Counted from the first letter of the stretch, positions 21,317 through 33,490 are shown. The stretch: 64,000 bases of DNA from Agelas oroides (GCA_949130485.1 OX422185.1:9610118-9674117); one strand, 5' to 3'. Numbers and translations are program-made. Notes: generated by a model from the letters alone, not told the origin.

Positions 21317-22080
21317 ATGTGTTGGTCGACCGAAGTTGCTTGTTGGCCAAATGGTTAAGGGAAAGGGTTAGGGTTAGGGTTAGGGTTAGGGCTGGGGCCA
21401 GGGAATACATTACTTCACAAAATGTGGTGAACATCTTGTCTTTGTTGGTTTGATAGCCTCTGGATGCATCTAAGATGTCACACGTCAAGTGAGCGTACTC
21501 CAACTTGTGTGAACAAAGTGCATCCCATTCCCAACACCTGAGCCCCACCCCTCCAATTCCAACTCACGTATACGCATGCGCAGAGGAGGTAAAGTAGTAG
21601 TATATGGGCACTCATTCCAACAGTTTATTCCAGCAACCAGTCAGGGGCCTGTCCCAGTAGTACCTTTCGCCCACTCACGCCAGTGACAATCAATATCCCA
21701 GCTACATGTATATACCTAGCTACCATAACTGGTTACTGTGGCACATAGCACATGATGAAAATAGTAGACTGTGTTTGTAACCTAAATGTTAGCCTTGTTC
21801 CTAGGCCTTCCATCGTTTGCAGTGTGATAAAGTGAGAGAGAATCTAGTATCTTTTCTTGTGTGAGTGACTTCAGGATAAAAAGGATGATACAAAGGGTTA
21901 AGTAAGTAACTTCTTGCTATCCTGAGTGCCATTGTACCCACGCACAATCTAGACATACACACAAAGTGTTCAGCATGTAATTGGTTGCACAATACATGAA
22001 AAACGTTCTGTAAAATTATACTCCTGTTAGGAAAGATACGTCCCCTCTCCCACTTTACAAAAAAAGATGGTCTACATAAA
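21317..22080. other. Intergenic with TTAGGG tract
   Basis: 21355-21395 holds AAGGGTTAGGG repeats inside the same TTGTTGGC(T/C)AAATGG...CAGGGAAT context as 19040-19115, so the tract travels with a repeat family. A single TAGCC-family half-element lies at 21790-21880. No gene. Confidence 0.6.
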
Positions 22081-22089
22081 CACTCTCCA

Positions 22090-23090
22090 GGCTACAAGAC
22101 TTTCAAATTTCAGAAACTTAGAGCACATTTACGCTTGATATCCTACTACTCTTGCCTCCCAGGACTTACGTCATTCCTTGCTTCATGCACCTACTTTGTA
22201 ACACTGTCTTCAACAGTAGCCCGCTACCACATGATCACATAAGGCATGTTAGTGTTTACATAATATGCTGACTCAGCACATACAAAAAATTTTGCAACTG
22301 CCATTTTCCTGATTTTTTGAGTGGGGGTGGGATCTGGGGACAAGGCTAGCATTATGTGAGTCTTTTATACAGGTCTTTGCAGGCGAATGAGTAGCAAATC
22401 ACTCATGCATGGCTAATTAAATAGTGCGACAGCGCACAGCACTTGACTGTAACTTTAGTGTAGCAGAATAGTATGCAGGTTACCAAGGGAACTTGGCGGA
22501 TGGCTATGCACGAGCAGTGTGTACAAGCTGTTTTCTCCTTCCCTGCCCCTAGCACAAACACATGCAATTAGCCAGCTACTACTCTGCAGCCATTCCCTCA
22601 ACCAAACTGCTAGGACCTGTAGAGACTTGTTACCAGTATATAGGTCAGGTTACATGTGTGAATGTGTGAATGGGGTAATGTGACAGATTCTTGTTGGCAG
22701 GACCAAATTACTGCCTTTCCCACCCACATATCCTGGGAACAGTTTTTCTTTCTCACCACATATCCTGAGGTGTCTGGTGAACCAAGTCAAATTTCTTGTG
22801 CTAGCTCATGCTTTTGCACAGTGTAACCTAGCAACGTTCAAGTGACAAACCTGCTCAAAAATGTATGGATACTCAATAGAGATGAACACATTTTACTGTT
22901 GTAAGGGAAGTGCTATGTAATAATTACCGATCTCACAATCCCATTGATCCTTACAACTTTTTGGTAATAAGCCCAAAAAATTCCACTTCGTTCACCAGAC
23001 GATTTCTCGCCAGGAGGCATGCGCGGGTTGGGCACGAGACTATGAAAATGTGTAGACTACACAATGTTTGAAACTGTGTCACTAGTCTTG
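22090..23090. repeat. Left copy of an inverted repeat mosaic (see 31355-35000)
   Basis: Several stretches are reverse complements of the right copy. GAAACTTAGAGC (22115) pairs with 34970; CGCTACCACATGATCAC (22220) pairs with 34855; the CTCACCACATATCC area (22750) pairs with 34550; TTTCTCGCCAGGAGG (23005) pairs with 31435 and 32625. Order is preserved but the right copy is interrupted by insertions. Confidence 0.8.
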
Positions 23091-24315
23091 CTACTTTTGT
23101 GTAGCTAGGCTAGTTTTTGAGATAAATAGGCCGAGAAGTAGACTGAATACGTGAGATTATAAATGTTTACCCTCGTACCCAGGCTCACCATTACCCTCGT
23201 ACCCAGGTTCACCATTACCTTCGTTATACCAGCAGAAAGACATGGTATGACAACTAGATACAGCCTCATTCTCAGGCTTCTGTACCCCCAGAGTTTTGAT
23301 TGCAGTATGCAAAGATGGATGGAGGGGAAGGGTTTTTTTTAATATGATCCATAGCATGGATGATGTCACAGACAGAACTCTAGCTGCAGAGAAACTGTTT
23401 CAGGTTTTGAAGCCCAAATCTGGAGGTTGGTTGCATTGCAAATTCAAAAGCAGCTTATTTTTTGCTCTAATTTTGTCACTACAGATATTTCACACTGCAG
23501 AGCTATATGTTGTAGCTCAGATAACTTTCATGGTTGGATTAGAATACAGGATTGATCTTCTCCATAGCGTCAAATGCATAAAAGTGTGAATACATAATTA
23601 TGCAACATCTGTGCTGTGAATCATATGGGACCAGGACTTCTCCCTCTCTTTCGCATACTGTAAGCAGTGGGTAGGGAAGGCCTGGGAACAATTAAGACAA
23701 TGCGGAGCCTGCTGATGATGACCCGCTGCAATAAATGTGACTGGCTATAAATACTTAAAAACATTAAAAATGTAAAAAGATGTAGGGATGGCATGCCAAA
23801 AAGTAGGCAAACAAGGTAGGGATAACGTATGAAAGCAAAGGTCAACATATTGGCAAAGCCCCATCCCAATACAGTAGCATGGTTTTCGCATCATCTTGCC
23901 TCTACATGGCTTCAATTACCACCAATTAGTACCTGCCTTCTACATGGCTTCATATGCTAAGCTTCACTTCACTCTACACCATGACTATGCTTATTGTTAG
24001 AAGCTGGATTGTGCATCTAACTCCAATCTAGCCAGGCTTCCACACTATGTGTGGTTAGTGGGTTTCTCTTAGTCAAAGTTTGTGCCCTTGCTGCTTGCTC
24101 ACCATGCACCTGGAAGTGTGTGCCTCTAGTGGATCTGCTTAACGCTCTGTTGTGGGCAGGACGAAATGGCCTACACCCGATACTTTGCACTTGGGATGCA
24201 GTTATCACCTGCACTCCAGTCACCGTTTTCTTTCCACTTGGGGTGCGGTTATGCTTGAAAAAACAAAAACAAAAAAAAACAACAGCAAACCAGTTCAGGT
24301 AGTCTGATGGAGCCA
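23091..24315. other. Intergenic; half of a MITE
   Basis: 23745-23870 (ACATTAAAAATGTAAAAAGATG...GGCATGCC) matches one arm of the complete element at 37764-38041. A doubled 21-bp word with TACCCTCGTACCCAGG is at 23168-23220. No gene supported. Confidence 0.5.
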
Positions 24316-24320
24316 TTACT

Positions 24321-24825
24321 TTATCACCAATTAGCATCCATAAGAATGTTACTCATGTACAGTGCGTTGCCTAGGTAACTGGATATGGTCTTGCATGTTG
24401 TAGCTGATGACTAACCTCTTCTAGCAACTAATCTGAGGTAGGTGGTGTACCCTGCATAATAGCCTCTCATGCACTGTTTGAGAAACAATCCCCTGCCAGA
24501 TACCCTACCCGTTTCTGAAACAGCAAAGCTGTATGAATTTGGTCCAAGGCTACTGTACCTCATAAAGTACACACACACACACACACAGTCTGCCAATATC
24601 CACAAACCACATCAGATAGTACTATAGTGTACATTATCACCAATTAGCATCCATAAGGTTACTCACTATGGTGTGTTGCCTAGGTAACTGGATATGTTGT
24701 GGAGGATGAGTAACCAACTAACACTGTTGCGGAAATGTTTCAAAAACAATCCCCTGCCCAAGCAATATACCCTACCCTACCCCTGTTTCTGAAATGACAA
24801 AGCCATGTGAAATTTGGTCGAAGAA
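24321..24825. repeat. Diverged direct duplication (about 230 bp)
   Basis: TTATCACCAATTAGCATCCA...TTGCCTAGGTAACTGGATATG...AACAATCCCCTGCC...TTTCTGAAA...TTTGGTC occurs at 24321-24548 and again at 24630-24825. A CA microsatellite (about 24570) lies in the gap. No coding. Confidence 0.8.
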
Positions 24826-24829
24826 TTGT

Positions 24830-25931
24830 ACATTCTCAGGCCTTCCAGTCCAGTTCTTGAGTGCTTACAGTATGTAAAAACAGAAGGGGAAGTATGGTCC
24901 ATCTTATCTACTTAGGTAGACAGAGTGGGGAAGGGTTCCCTGACTGAAAGAACAAGCTTAAGGCCCTTTCTTGTAGCTGCTGTCCAAGCGCTGGAGTTTG
25001 AATGTTTGCAAAGCGGAAAACTAACCGCTCTCTCATTAGGACAAAGAACGTATACATGAAATGCATCCTTTTAATTGAGAACCCCTCACTCCCTCTCTCT
25101 ACTTAGACAGACATTGACATCATTCACATGATAAAATGGTCTCCTTTTGTTTTTGCACACTGGTAAAGCAGTTAAAATCTAGATGGTGGGAAGCCCTAGG
25201 GATAGGGCTAGCAATGAAATGTGTGTGCACCTCATTAACGTTACATGTGCAATTGGCCCCTGAAGTATGCACATGTGTTGTGTGAGAGCTAGGCTAGTCA
25301 GGTTTTCAGCACAAGTGTAACAGTTTGTCATAAAGTACATGAAAAAGGCATCATTCGGTGTAAGTTCTCTCATCACGTGAATAGAAGATATGCTTCTCAA
25401 ATGCAACATGAAGTCACCACTGAGTGCAAGCTAAAACTGCTCAAAGTACCTTCCTCCAAGTCATTATTATCAGACTCCAGGCTAACTTGCTCTTGTTTGG
25501 AATTAGTTATGACTCCCCAGCATAGATATACAGGAGCAGTGGGATGGCAAGGGCTTCCACATTGTAACTAGGGGGACACTGCATCATCCTGGGGCAAGCC
25601 TGAGTGAGTAGTTGGTTAAGCAAATTTCATAGCATGTATGCTAAAAGCTACCTGTACGTTACATGCTGACACTGCATTATTCAGCAGGAGCAGCTATATA
25701 AGGCTACACCAGCATGGCCAAGTAGTCTCTTCCCCAGGCCTACTGGGCACAAGGCTAATACGACAACTGTGAGCTAGCAGGTGAGTCTCTACCATTAATG
25801 ACCAGTCTTAGCATGTTCATGCATGATGCTTATCTGCAGCAACTCGCAGGCATCAGACTCATAGAATAGACTTATTTCGAATTTGCCGTGTGTGCTGCAA
25901 ACGCATTCAACTTGAATCATCTTGAACACAG
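24830..25931. other. Intergenic; nothing recognised
   Basis: Scattered half-copies of the AGGCCT/GGGAAGG inverted-repeat family; otherwise no feature. Earlier exons of the 25932-27530 gene fragment might lie here, but none was convincing. Confidence 0.4.
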
Positions 25932-27019
25932 GTGGGCACTTCAACGCCTTGCGCTTGCATGTTACAAAGATTCTGCAAAACCCTGTACCCCTCCTTGTCT
26001 GGCAACAGCCACTTTCAGTTGGGCTGAGTACACACGAACAGTGTGAAATATTTGAATGTGTTCATTCGAAAAACTATGGTAAGTGGTCGGTCCAAACAAC
26101 AAGCACATGCACAATGCATAGCCTCGTTCCCAGGCCCTGCCCAGCTTTCCATCGCTTTTAGTACGGAAAAGTGGGGAGAGGGCCTGGTATCTTTTCTCAC
26201 GTGAGTGATGTCAGGATAGAAAGGGGTTTAATTGTGCGTGGGCGCACAGGGCCCAGAACAGCAAAAAGAGCCAACGTAGCAGGTTACTTACTGCATGTAT
26301 CTAGCTAGCAGAGGGCAATTGTCGTATACACCGAGCATTGAGCATGTAGTCGGTTGAAAAATAGGTGAAACACAGCCGGTTCGTTCTGAAAATTTTCGCC
26401 ATTTTCCAATTACGTCATGCTCACGTGAGAAAAGATACCAGGTTCTCCCCATTTTTCCATACTGAAAGCAACGGAAAGCTGGGCGGGGCCTGGGAACGAG
26501 GCTACACAATGCAGTCCCACTAGTGTGAGGCTCATTCAGGCCTGCCCCAATTATCAGTTATAACTACTGACCACTCCATGGTACATGTGTGTCAATCAAC
26601 CCCAGTTTCCTTAGTGAAAGTGCCCAGACCCAACAGGGGAGAACACAAATAATTTGAGGTGAGAATGAACTGAAGCATGAATTACTGGCAACATGGTCAT
26701 GACTATCTACTTACCCACATATGGCATGTTGCATGGGTGGAGCAAAGTATAGTAAGCTATGGCTAGCCTCATTCCCAGGCTGCTACTTCGTGTACAGAAG
26801 AAATCCCTTCCTAGACACCAATCCAGAGTTCAGCATCGGTCTTTTCAACAATGTTAGTTTAAACTTTCTTGGACACAGGACAGAACAGTCGACTACCACC
26901 AGGTGCGGGAGGGATCACTATTGGTGAGCAGAGCTAGTTGGAAAGTCTAAAACGTACTAAGTCAATACCTAGCTTTGCTTGGAGTATCTACATGTAGTCA
27001 CCAGATCTTCATGGGAAGA

Positions 27020-27051
<32 letters not shown>

Positions 27052-27530
27052 ACCAAACTGGCAAATTGAATTTTGGCATGAAGTCATCAGCATACTACCA
27101 AAGTGGCCAACTGAAATTTGGGTTTTGGCTATTCACACTTTTTAAAATGTCCCACTGGACAAACACAGTCACCTAACACCACCAGTGTGTAACCAACCAA
27201 CTGGCCTCATTCCTAGGATTTCCCACCATCATAATTTTTTGCTCACTCACAGTATGCAAAATAAGGTCTGGGATCCTAAGTAGACCTTCACATCATCATC
27301 ATGACGAGATCTCCCAGAACTTCCCCCTCATGTTTTGTACATTGCAAGCGATCAAAAACAACTGGATGGTGGCAATGGCCTGGGAGCAAGGAGGTATCTG
27401 GAAAACACAGAGGGTCTGGTGACATTCAACTGGTTCCATGTATTTCATGGATGCTATGTGAGTCAGAGACTCAACAGGGAATATGCAAACATGGCTGTGG
27501 AAACAGAAATAAAGCACATTTTTTGGACAG
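25932..27530 (+). CDS. Two phase-compatible exons of an unrecognised gene
   Basis: Exon 1 (25932-26078) follows GAACACAG and reads GHFNALRLHVTKILQNPVPL then LVWQQPLSVGLSTHEQCEIF and ECVHSKNY, ending at the strong donor ATG/GTAAGTGG. Exon 2 (27411-27530) follows AAAACACAG and reads GLVTFNWFHVFHGCYVSQRL then NREYANMAVETEIKHIFWTG, ending G/GTAGGG. Exon 1 leaves one base and exon 2 supplies two (G+AG = Glu), so they splice in frame with no stop. The intron contains a 386-bp MULE MITE and a poly(G) run. I do not recognise the family, and no first or last exon was found. It could also be a relic that happens to be open. Confidence 0.4.
26119..26504. mobile_element. MULE-type MITE (TAGCCTCGTTCCCAGGCC family), 386 bp, perfect 9-bp target duplication
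   Basis: Left end TAGCCTCGTTCCCAGGCC, right end GGCCTGGGAACGAGGCTA. The arms run about 100 bp through the GGAAAG(C)TGGG and TCACGTGAG words. The 9-mer CACAATGCA is identical on both sides (26110-26118 and 26505-26513). Half or diverged copies of the family are at 5238, 12510, 21790, 34740, 35150, 38402 and 40139. Non-autonomous. Confidence 0.92.
27020..27045. repeat. Poly(G) run
   Basis: About 26 uninterrupted Gs on the + strand. It could form a G-quadruplex, and is also a classic site of assembly or sequencing error. Confidence 0.9.
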
Positions 27531-28094
27531 GTAGGGAATGGTAGAACATGGGAGAGAGGCTAACTTTAGTAAGGGTTGGTACAATGTACTAGCTAACATT
27601 CAGCGAGTTACTCAGCAGGCTGAGGAAGCATACCAGAACTACAGGCTAGCAGGCCAATCAATAAGGGGATGTCAGTGCTCAAGAGGCCATTGACTTCATT
27701 GCCACAATAATTAACCCACAGGCCACATCTTCTGATGTTGACTTACCGTAAGCCACTTGTAAGTGGCTCTAGGGTCCACTCAATTAGCCAGTTACTGAGC
27801 CAGTGGTGTTGTGTAGTGACTTTATGACAGGCCTTCTCCTGCTCTAATGTGTACTCGGCTCAAATGAGGACCAGGGCCACAAATGGTTGTCAATGGGAAC
27901 CTGTACAAAATCTTAGCAGCATTAGTAAACCTCTTCTCTAAACAACACCAGTGTTGTTGAGGAAGTCTTTTCCAGGGGGTCTTCAGTGCATGCAACTATA
28001 TGGAGGAGATCATGTGTGATAAGTTAATGTCTTCCTAGGTAGTCCATTGTTAGCTTAGACTTGCCTCAGAGGAGGTTGGACATTGCATGCTCCA
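27531..28094. other. Intergenic; nothing recognised
   Basis: No convincing exon or repeat was seen between the putative coding exon and the large palindrome. Confidence 0.4.
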
Positions 28095-28329
28095 ATAGAT
28101 AAGGGATCAAATCTTGGAGCTGGCCAAAGAAAGCTTGCTGGTAGTTCTGTTGTAACACACAGAAGCTGATCCCAGCCTGATCCCCAAGCAAAACTCAACA
28201 GTAATCAAGCCCAGATTAAACTGAATTCCTGGGTCAATTAAGCCAATTAAAACCAGTGTTTTCTGCTATCCTGTTGACTGTCGCTTGGGTATGGGGCGCC
28301 ATATGTAAAAATATTCAGAAAATACTGAT

Positions 28330-28705
28330 ATTTATCAAACATCACTGATATATATTAAATATCATGATATATATTAAATATCAAGATATATATGCCTAAA
28401 TATCAAGATATATATTAAATATCATGATATATATTAAATATCATGATATATAGCTAAATAGCATGATATATAATAAATAGCATGATATATAATAAATATC
28501 ATGATATATAGCTAAATAGCATGATATATAATAAATATCATGATATATAGCTAAATAGCATGACATATAATAAATATCATGATATATAGCTAAATAGCAT
28601 GATATATAATAAATATCATGATATATAGCTAAATAGCATGATATATAATAAATAGCATGATATATAGCTAAATAGCATGATATATAATAAATAGCATGAT
28701 ATATA
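28330..28705. repeat. AT-rich sub-repeat of the left arm
   Basis: Units of about 20 bp alternate between ATGATATATAGCTAAATAGC and ATGATATATAATAAATATC forms, about 18 units. The same array is inverted at 30535-30895. The Ile/Tyr/Cys-rich ORFs across it are artefacts. Confidence 0.95.
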
Positions 28706-28823
28706 AGCATGGTGTCATAATAGTCAACATTCTGGTTATCATATATTGTATGATGTCATAATGAGATCACCTGTTCTATCTAGAGCCCACCTGTATTGCT
28801 TACACTGAATTGCAGAGTCCATC

Positions 28824-28935
28824 ATGGGTCAGAGAGTGGGTCATCCTTTAACTGAAGTTGACATGAATGCTGTCAAATACCTCAAGACAATTGGGATGCC
28901 AATGGAAGATATAATGGGTGTAAGCCGCCACCTCT
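28824..28935 (+). pseudogene. Helix-turn-helix-like coding fragment within the TIR arm
   Basis: ATGGGTCAGAGAGTGGGTC opens a frame reading MGQRVGHPLTEVDMNAVKYL then KTIGMPMEDIMGVSR. The pattern 'AVKYLKTIGMPMEDIMGVSR' resembles DNA-binding HTH segments of transposases (L-x3-G-x-x-x-x-x-I-x-x-x-x-GVSR). The same block occurs inverted at 30290-30400. The inner side runs into tRNA-like sequence. Weak but coding-like. Confidence 0.35.
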
Positions 28936-28975
28936 GGCTTGAGCCGCCAGTGCTCCGTCACTGAGCCACGACAGC
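28918..28975 (-). mobile_element. tRNA-like SINE segment
   Basis: The minus strand carries TGGCTCAGTGACGGAGCA (box A-like) and CTGGCGGCTCAAGCCAG, a perfect 5-bp anticodon stem with a 7-base loop and CTC (Glu-type) in the anticodon position. The T-arm half is not present, so it is partial. Confidence 0.6.
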
Positions 28976-29091
28976 CGGACGACCACCAACCCTCACAATC
29001 CTCTATATTTACTGTATTTAGAGTGAGAAAACCACTCAGCATGGGTTCTTTCTTGATGGAGAGAATTTTCCAGTCAACCCCTGACGGTCAG

Positions 29092-29592
29092 GGCGTCAGG
29101 GTAGATGGCAGGTGTAAGGTGTATCCAAGATAATTAAACCCCTGGGTTATATATAAGGGCATAGTTAAGGGAAGGCAAAGCAAACGTGTTTGTCACTTTA
29201 AGATTAGGGAAAAAAAAAGAAACGTATAAAATACCCATTCCCTGTCCCAAGCCCTAACCCTAACTGTAAGACTAAGTCCTAAACATTACACCACGAACAA
29301 CTTCGGCAGACCATGCACACAATTCCGCCTAATGTACACTACCCCCTTATATATAAGCCAAGAATTTAACCATGAATTTAATCATCTTAGATACACCTTA
29401 CACCTGCCATGGGACTTAGTCTTACAGTTAGGGTTAGGGCTTGGGACAGGGAATGGGTATTTTATACGTTTCTTTTTTTTTCCCTAATCTTAAAGTGACA
29501 AACACGTTTGCTTTGCCTTCCCTTAACTATGCCCTTATATATAACCCAGGGGTTTAATTATCTTGGATACACCTTACACCTGCCATCTACCG
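29092..29592. mobile_element. Foldback element with 180-bp arms carrying CCCTAA/TTAGGG
   Basis: The left arm GGTAGATGGCAGGTGTAAGG...CCCAAGCCCTAACCCTAACTG (29099-29275) and right arm (29418-29592) are reverse complements with very few differences. Each includes a T/A-run and a TTAGGG pair, with a spacer of about 140 bp. It sits at the centre of the large palindrome. Confidence 0.85.
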
Positions 29593-29597
29593 TTCTA

Positions 29598-29685
29598 ACG
29601 GCACATACTGAGTGGCTGCCAGGTAAGCACTGGTGACTCAAGCCAGAGGTGTCCTGAGTTCGACTCCCGGCGGCTGCCGTCCTTT
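29598..29685 (+). mobile_element. tRNA-Glu-like SINE segment
   Basis: CTGGTGACTCAAGCCAG forms an anticodon stem-loop with CTC. Downstream is GAGTTCGACTCCC, a good box B. Upstream box A (TGGCTGCCAGGTAAGCA) is diverged. Acceptor pairing is poor, so this is SINE-like and not a tRNA gene. It is related to the segment at 28918-28975 in the opposite orientation. Confidence 0.6.
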
Positions 29686-29839
29686 TCACTTTCCTCTCTT
29701 TTCGCCGCATAACATCTAAATTCATTTATTGGACGGTGTCGTTTAATCCTTGCCACTAACTGATCCAAGTCCCTATCACTAATAGAAGTATTTGTTGCAT
29801 AGTCACTTGGATTACCACTCACTTGAATTTTGTTGTACA

Positions 29840-30288
29840 GTCAGGCCTGTAGGCAGGGGGGGGTTCGAGGGGGTTCGCTCGAACCCCCTTTTTCACCTCC
29901 AAAAGATTTTATATACATCGCTTAATTGTACATTTTAAGTGTCCTGCCGTTTGAAATGGTCCACTAGTCTCGCTGCTACTTGGAATCATCGCTGTCTGAA
30001 CGAGCCTGGTTGCTAGTTCAGACGCTCGAGAGTTGTCCTTCTAGTGATGTCACCCCACCTGCTGTTACCTTAGTACCTTCTCTCATGGAAATTCAAAGTC
30101 AGCTGGCTTAGGAAATGCATACATGGACACTTTGGACAGTCAACAATTGGATGCAATACTCGGCGAGCCATGTAGCTACTACGGCTCTGCTTCTGTCCCA
30201 AAATGGCCTCAGAAGCAATCTTACTGCATACATACAAATCACATACCCATGTAACCCCCCTTCTATAAATCCTAGCTACGGGCCTGAG
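29840..30288. mobile_element. hAT-like MITE with CAGGCCTGTAG ends
   Basis: Left CAGGCCTGTAGGCAGGGGGG, right end CTAGCTACGGGCCTG. A G-run/C-run palindrome (GGGGGTTCGCTCGAACCCCC) follows the left end, as in the element at 125-366. No clean target duplication and no transposase. Confidence 0.55.
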
Positions 30289-33047
30289 AATGTTCGGTGG
30301 CTTACACCCATTATATCTTCCATTGGCATCCCAATTGTCTTGAGGTATTTGACAGCATTCATGTCAACTTCAGTTAAAGGATGACCCACTCTCTGACCCA
30401 TGATGGACTCTGCAATTCAGTGTAAGCAATACAGGTGGGCTCTAGATAGAACAGGTGATCTCATTATGACATCATACAATATATGATAACCAGAATGTTG
30501 ACTATTATGACACCATGCTTATATATCATGCTATTTATTATATATCATGCTATTTAGCTATATATCATGCTATTTATTATATATCATGCTATTTAGCTAT
30601 ATATCATGCTATTTAGCTATATATCATGATATTTATTATATATCATGCTATTTAGCTATATATCATGATATTTATTATATATCATGCTATTTAGCTATAT
30701 ATCATGATATTTATTATATATCATGCTATTTAGCTATATATCATGATATTTATTATATATCATGCTATTTATTATATATCATGCTATTTAGCTATATATC
30801 ATGATATTTAATATATATCATGATATTTAATATATATCATGATATTTAATATATATCTTGATATTTAATATATATCATGATATTTAATATATATCAGTGA
30901 TGTTTGATAAATATCAGTATTTTCTGAATATTTTTACATATGGCGCCCCATACTTGGGGATCAGGCTGGGATCAGCTTCTGTGTGTCATAACAAAACTAC
31001 CAGCAAGCTTTCCTTGACCAGCTCCAACATTTGATTTTTTACGTCTTAAGTCCTCTGGGCTTGCCTCTGCCATATTTTGACATATCTAGCAATTATTTAG
31101 GCATCACTGTCTCACACACAAGAAGTTTCTATACTAAATCTGACCAAATTATACCCTTATGGACCACTATGACAAAGTCGGAAGATGACATACTTAGTAT
31201 GTCACTATGTCACTGGAGAGCCTGGCCCTAGCAGTGTGATAGGCATTACTTTTAGGAAGCCAGACTGTGGGCTAGCGCAGGCTAAGGCACAATTAATATT
31301 GGGCTGTTATTGTTCATGTTTTCAGCCCAAAAGCCTGTGAAACTGAACTCCAATACACGGACTCAGCAGTGACACAGTTTCAAACGTTGGTGTAGTCCAT
31401 ACATTTTCATAGTCTCATGCCCAGCCGCACACACCTCCTGGCGAGAAATGATCTGGTGATCAAAGTTAATTTCTTGGGCTTATTTCCAAAAAGTGGTAGG
31501 ACCAATGAGATTGCGAGATCAGTAATTGTTACGTAGTAGTTCCCTTACATCAGTAAAATGCGTTCGTCTCTATTTGAGTATCCGTACCTTTTTTGAGTGG
31601 GTTCTTGAAGGTTGCTAGGTTACACTGTTGTGGTTTTGAGTTCTAATATTGCAAGGTCAACCCAAAACACTGTACCCAGGATATGCCGTGAGAAAGAGAG
31701 TAATTTGGTCTTGCCAACAACAATCTGCCACATTACCTCATTCACACATGTAACCTGACCACTGGTAACTATCTCTACAAGATCTTGCAGTTTGGATGGC
31801 TGCAGAGTATCAAATCACTCATGCTGCCCAATTGCATGTGTTTGTGCTGGGCAGGAAAGGAGCATAGCATAGCCTAGCCCAATGCAACACCTGAACAATC
31901 CAATTACACACAGTAAAAATGTAAACTGTCAATATTTTGATATATCTAGCTGCCAGACAATTGTACGTAAGCCTTTGTACTGGGTACTATGAAACACTAA
32001 AAAGACTTCAAGTTCCTCTACCCCTGATCAGACTGGGAACTCCCACGATGACCAGCAAATGCAAACCGTAAATTTTAAAAGAAAGTAGCAAAACTATGCT
32101 AAATGCATACTCACACGATATCCATATAGCTACATGTAGATAGAATGTAGCTTAGGTTGAAAGTACTCCGTACAGTACATCACACACAAACAAGCGCCTC
32201 CAAAGAAGAGTAGGAGAGAAAAATCATTGATCTTGTTTTCACTGACTCAAAGTGCAATGAACACGTTCCCTGCCACCCTCCTTAACAGGAATACTTTCAA
32301 ACACACACACAAGAATATATTCGAGAATATCATTGTACTGGGGGTGGTATACAATCAGACAGTGATTACCAAAGTCTAATTGAAACGTTGGATTAAAATT
32401 GTTTGTTTAACTGGTGCAAAGTTCAACCAAGCATCACTGTTTCACACACGAGAAGTTTCTATACTTAATGTGATCAAATTATACCTTCATTCCTGAGTTA
32501 AATTATTACACAACTGAGCTGCTTGGTATCTGGGAAATGCTGATTCAGCAGTGACACAGTTTCAAACATTGGTGTAGTCCATACATTTTCATAGTCTCGT
32601 GCCCAGCCGCACACACCTCCTGGCGAGAAATGGTCTGGTGATCAAAGTTGAATTTCTTGGGCTTATTACCCAAAAGTGGTAAGGACCAATGAGATTGCGA
32701 GATCAGTTACTATAACAGTAAAATGTGTTCATCTCTACTCGAGTATCCGTACCTTTTTTGAGCAGGTTTGCCACAAAATGTTTTGAACGTTGCTAGGTTA
32801 CACTGTCACAAAAGTGTGCGCTAGCCCAAGAAATTCGACTTGAGACCATTTCTTCTCGTGAAAGGGTGGGGGTCTGGGGACAAGACTAATATTTTCAGTC
32901 AGAGACTCCCAGGATATGTGGTGAGAAACTGGTACAGTGTTTGCATTGACCTTGCAAAATTTGATTACTGGCTAAGACAAACTACAAAGTAGATTAGGTA
33001 GATTAGCCTTTACATGCAGCTAATGACATGCCCACCTATAGTTTGTA

Positions 33048-33490
33048 CCATATTGTCCGGGGCAAGCGCCCACCTCCCAATTTTGACAGTTTTGTGGTTT
33101 TTGAGGTCCTCTGTGTAACCGCCCACCATACTAAATGCTTACGTAGTGTGAATCGAAAGTAGGGGTCCACTGAGCCTACATACATAGCTGTGATCGTTCT
33201 GATGTGCTTCAGGCACCACGACATCCGGCATCAAACTTTCACACACACCCTTCCATAGCCTTGTTTGCAGCGTTCTTTGCTTGCAGCACGGAATGCGCGT
33301 ATTGCAAGGGATGAATGCTGCGGAAGTTTGGCAACGAGGCTACGAGTCGGTCCACTTTCTAGCATGATACAGCTTTCTCCTCCATTGGGCTGGCCTTGAC
33401 AAAGCACAGATGAAGCTGGGATGCAGGTTGATTCAGTACACCCTGGCAGCTAAGTTTGCATCCGGGTGGGCACTTGCGCAGGGACAGTCA
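33048..33490. mobile_element. Putative TIR element with CAAGCGCCCACC ends
   Basis: TGTCCGGGGCAAGCGCCCACC near 33054 is matched inverted by GGGTGGGCACTTGCGCAGGGACA near 33465-33487, and CCTCTGTGTAACC recurs near both ends. The boundaries are approximate. Confidence 0.5.

Larger units (their letters stand above)
28095..31045. mobile_element. Large palindromic (long-TIR) element, about 2.9 kb
   Basis: The arms 28287-28925 and 30299-30946 are about 640 bp each and close to identical in reverse complement. The outer part GGCGCCATATGTAAAAATATT is followed by an AT-rich sub-repeat and a unique block ending at CTTACACCC. CTTGGG precedes the left arm (28281-28286) and follows the right arm, a possible 6-bp target duplication. 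The flanks 28095-28190 and 30952-31045 are also inverted copies, so the palindrome extends further, with a 96-bp piece present only on the left. The centre holds a foldback element, tRNA-like segments and a hAT-like MITE. No full transposase. Confidence 0.85.

Noticed and set aside
28441-30804. Ile/Tyr/Cys/His-rich ORFs
   Set aside because: AT-rich 20-bp sub-repeat translated; mirror images occur in both arms.
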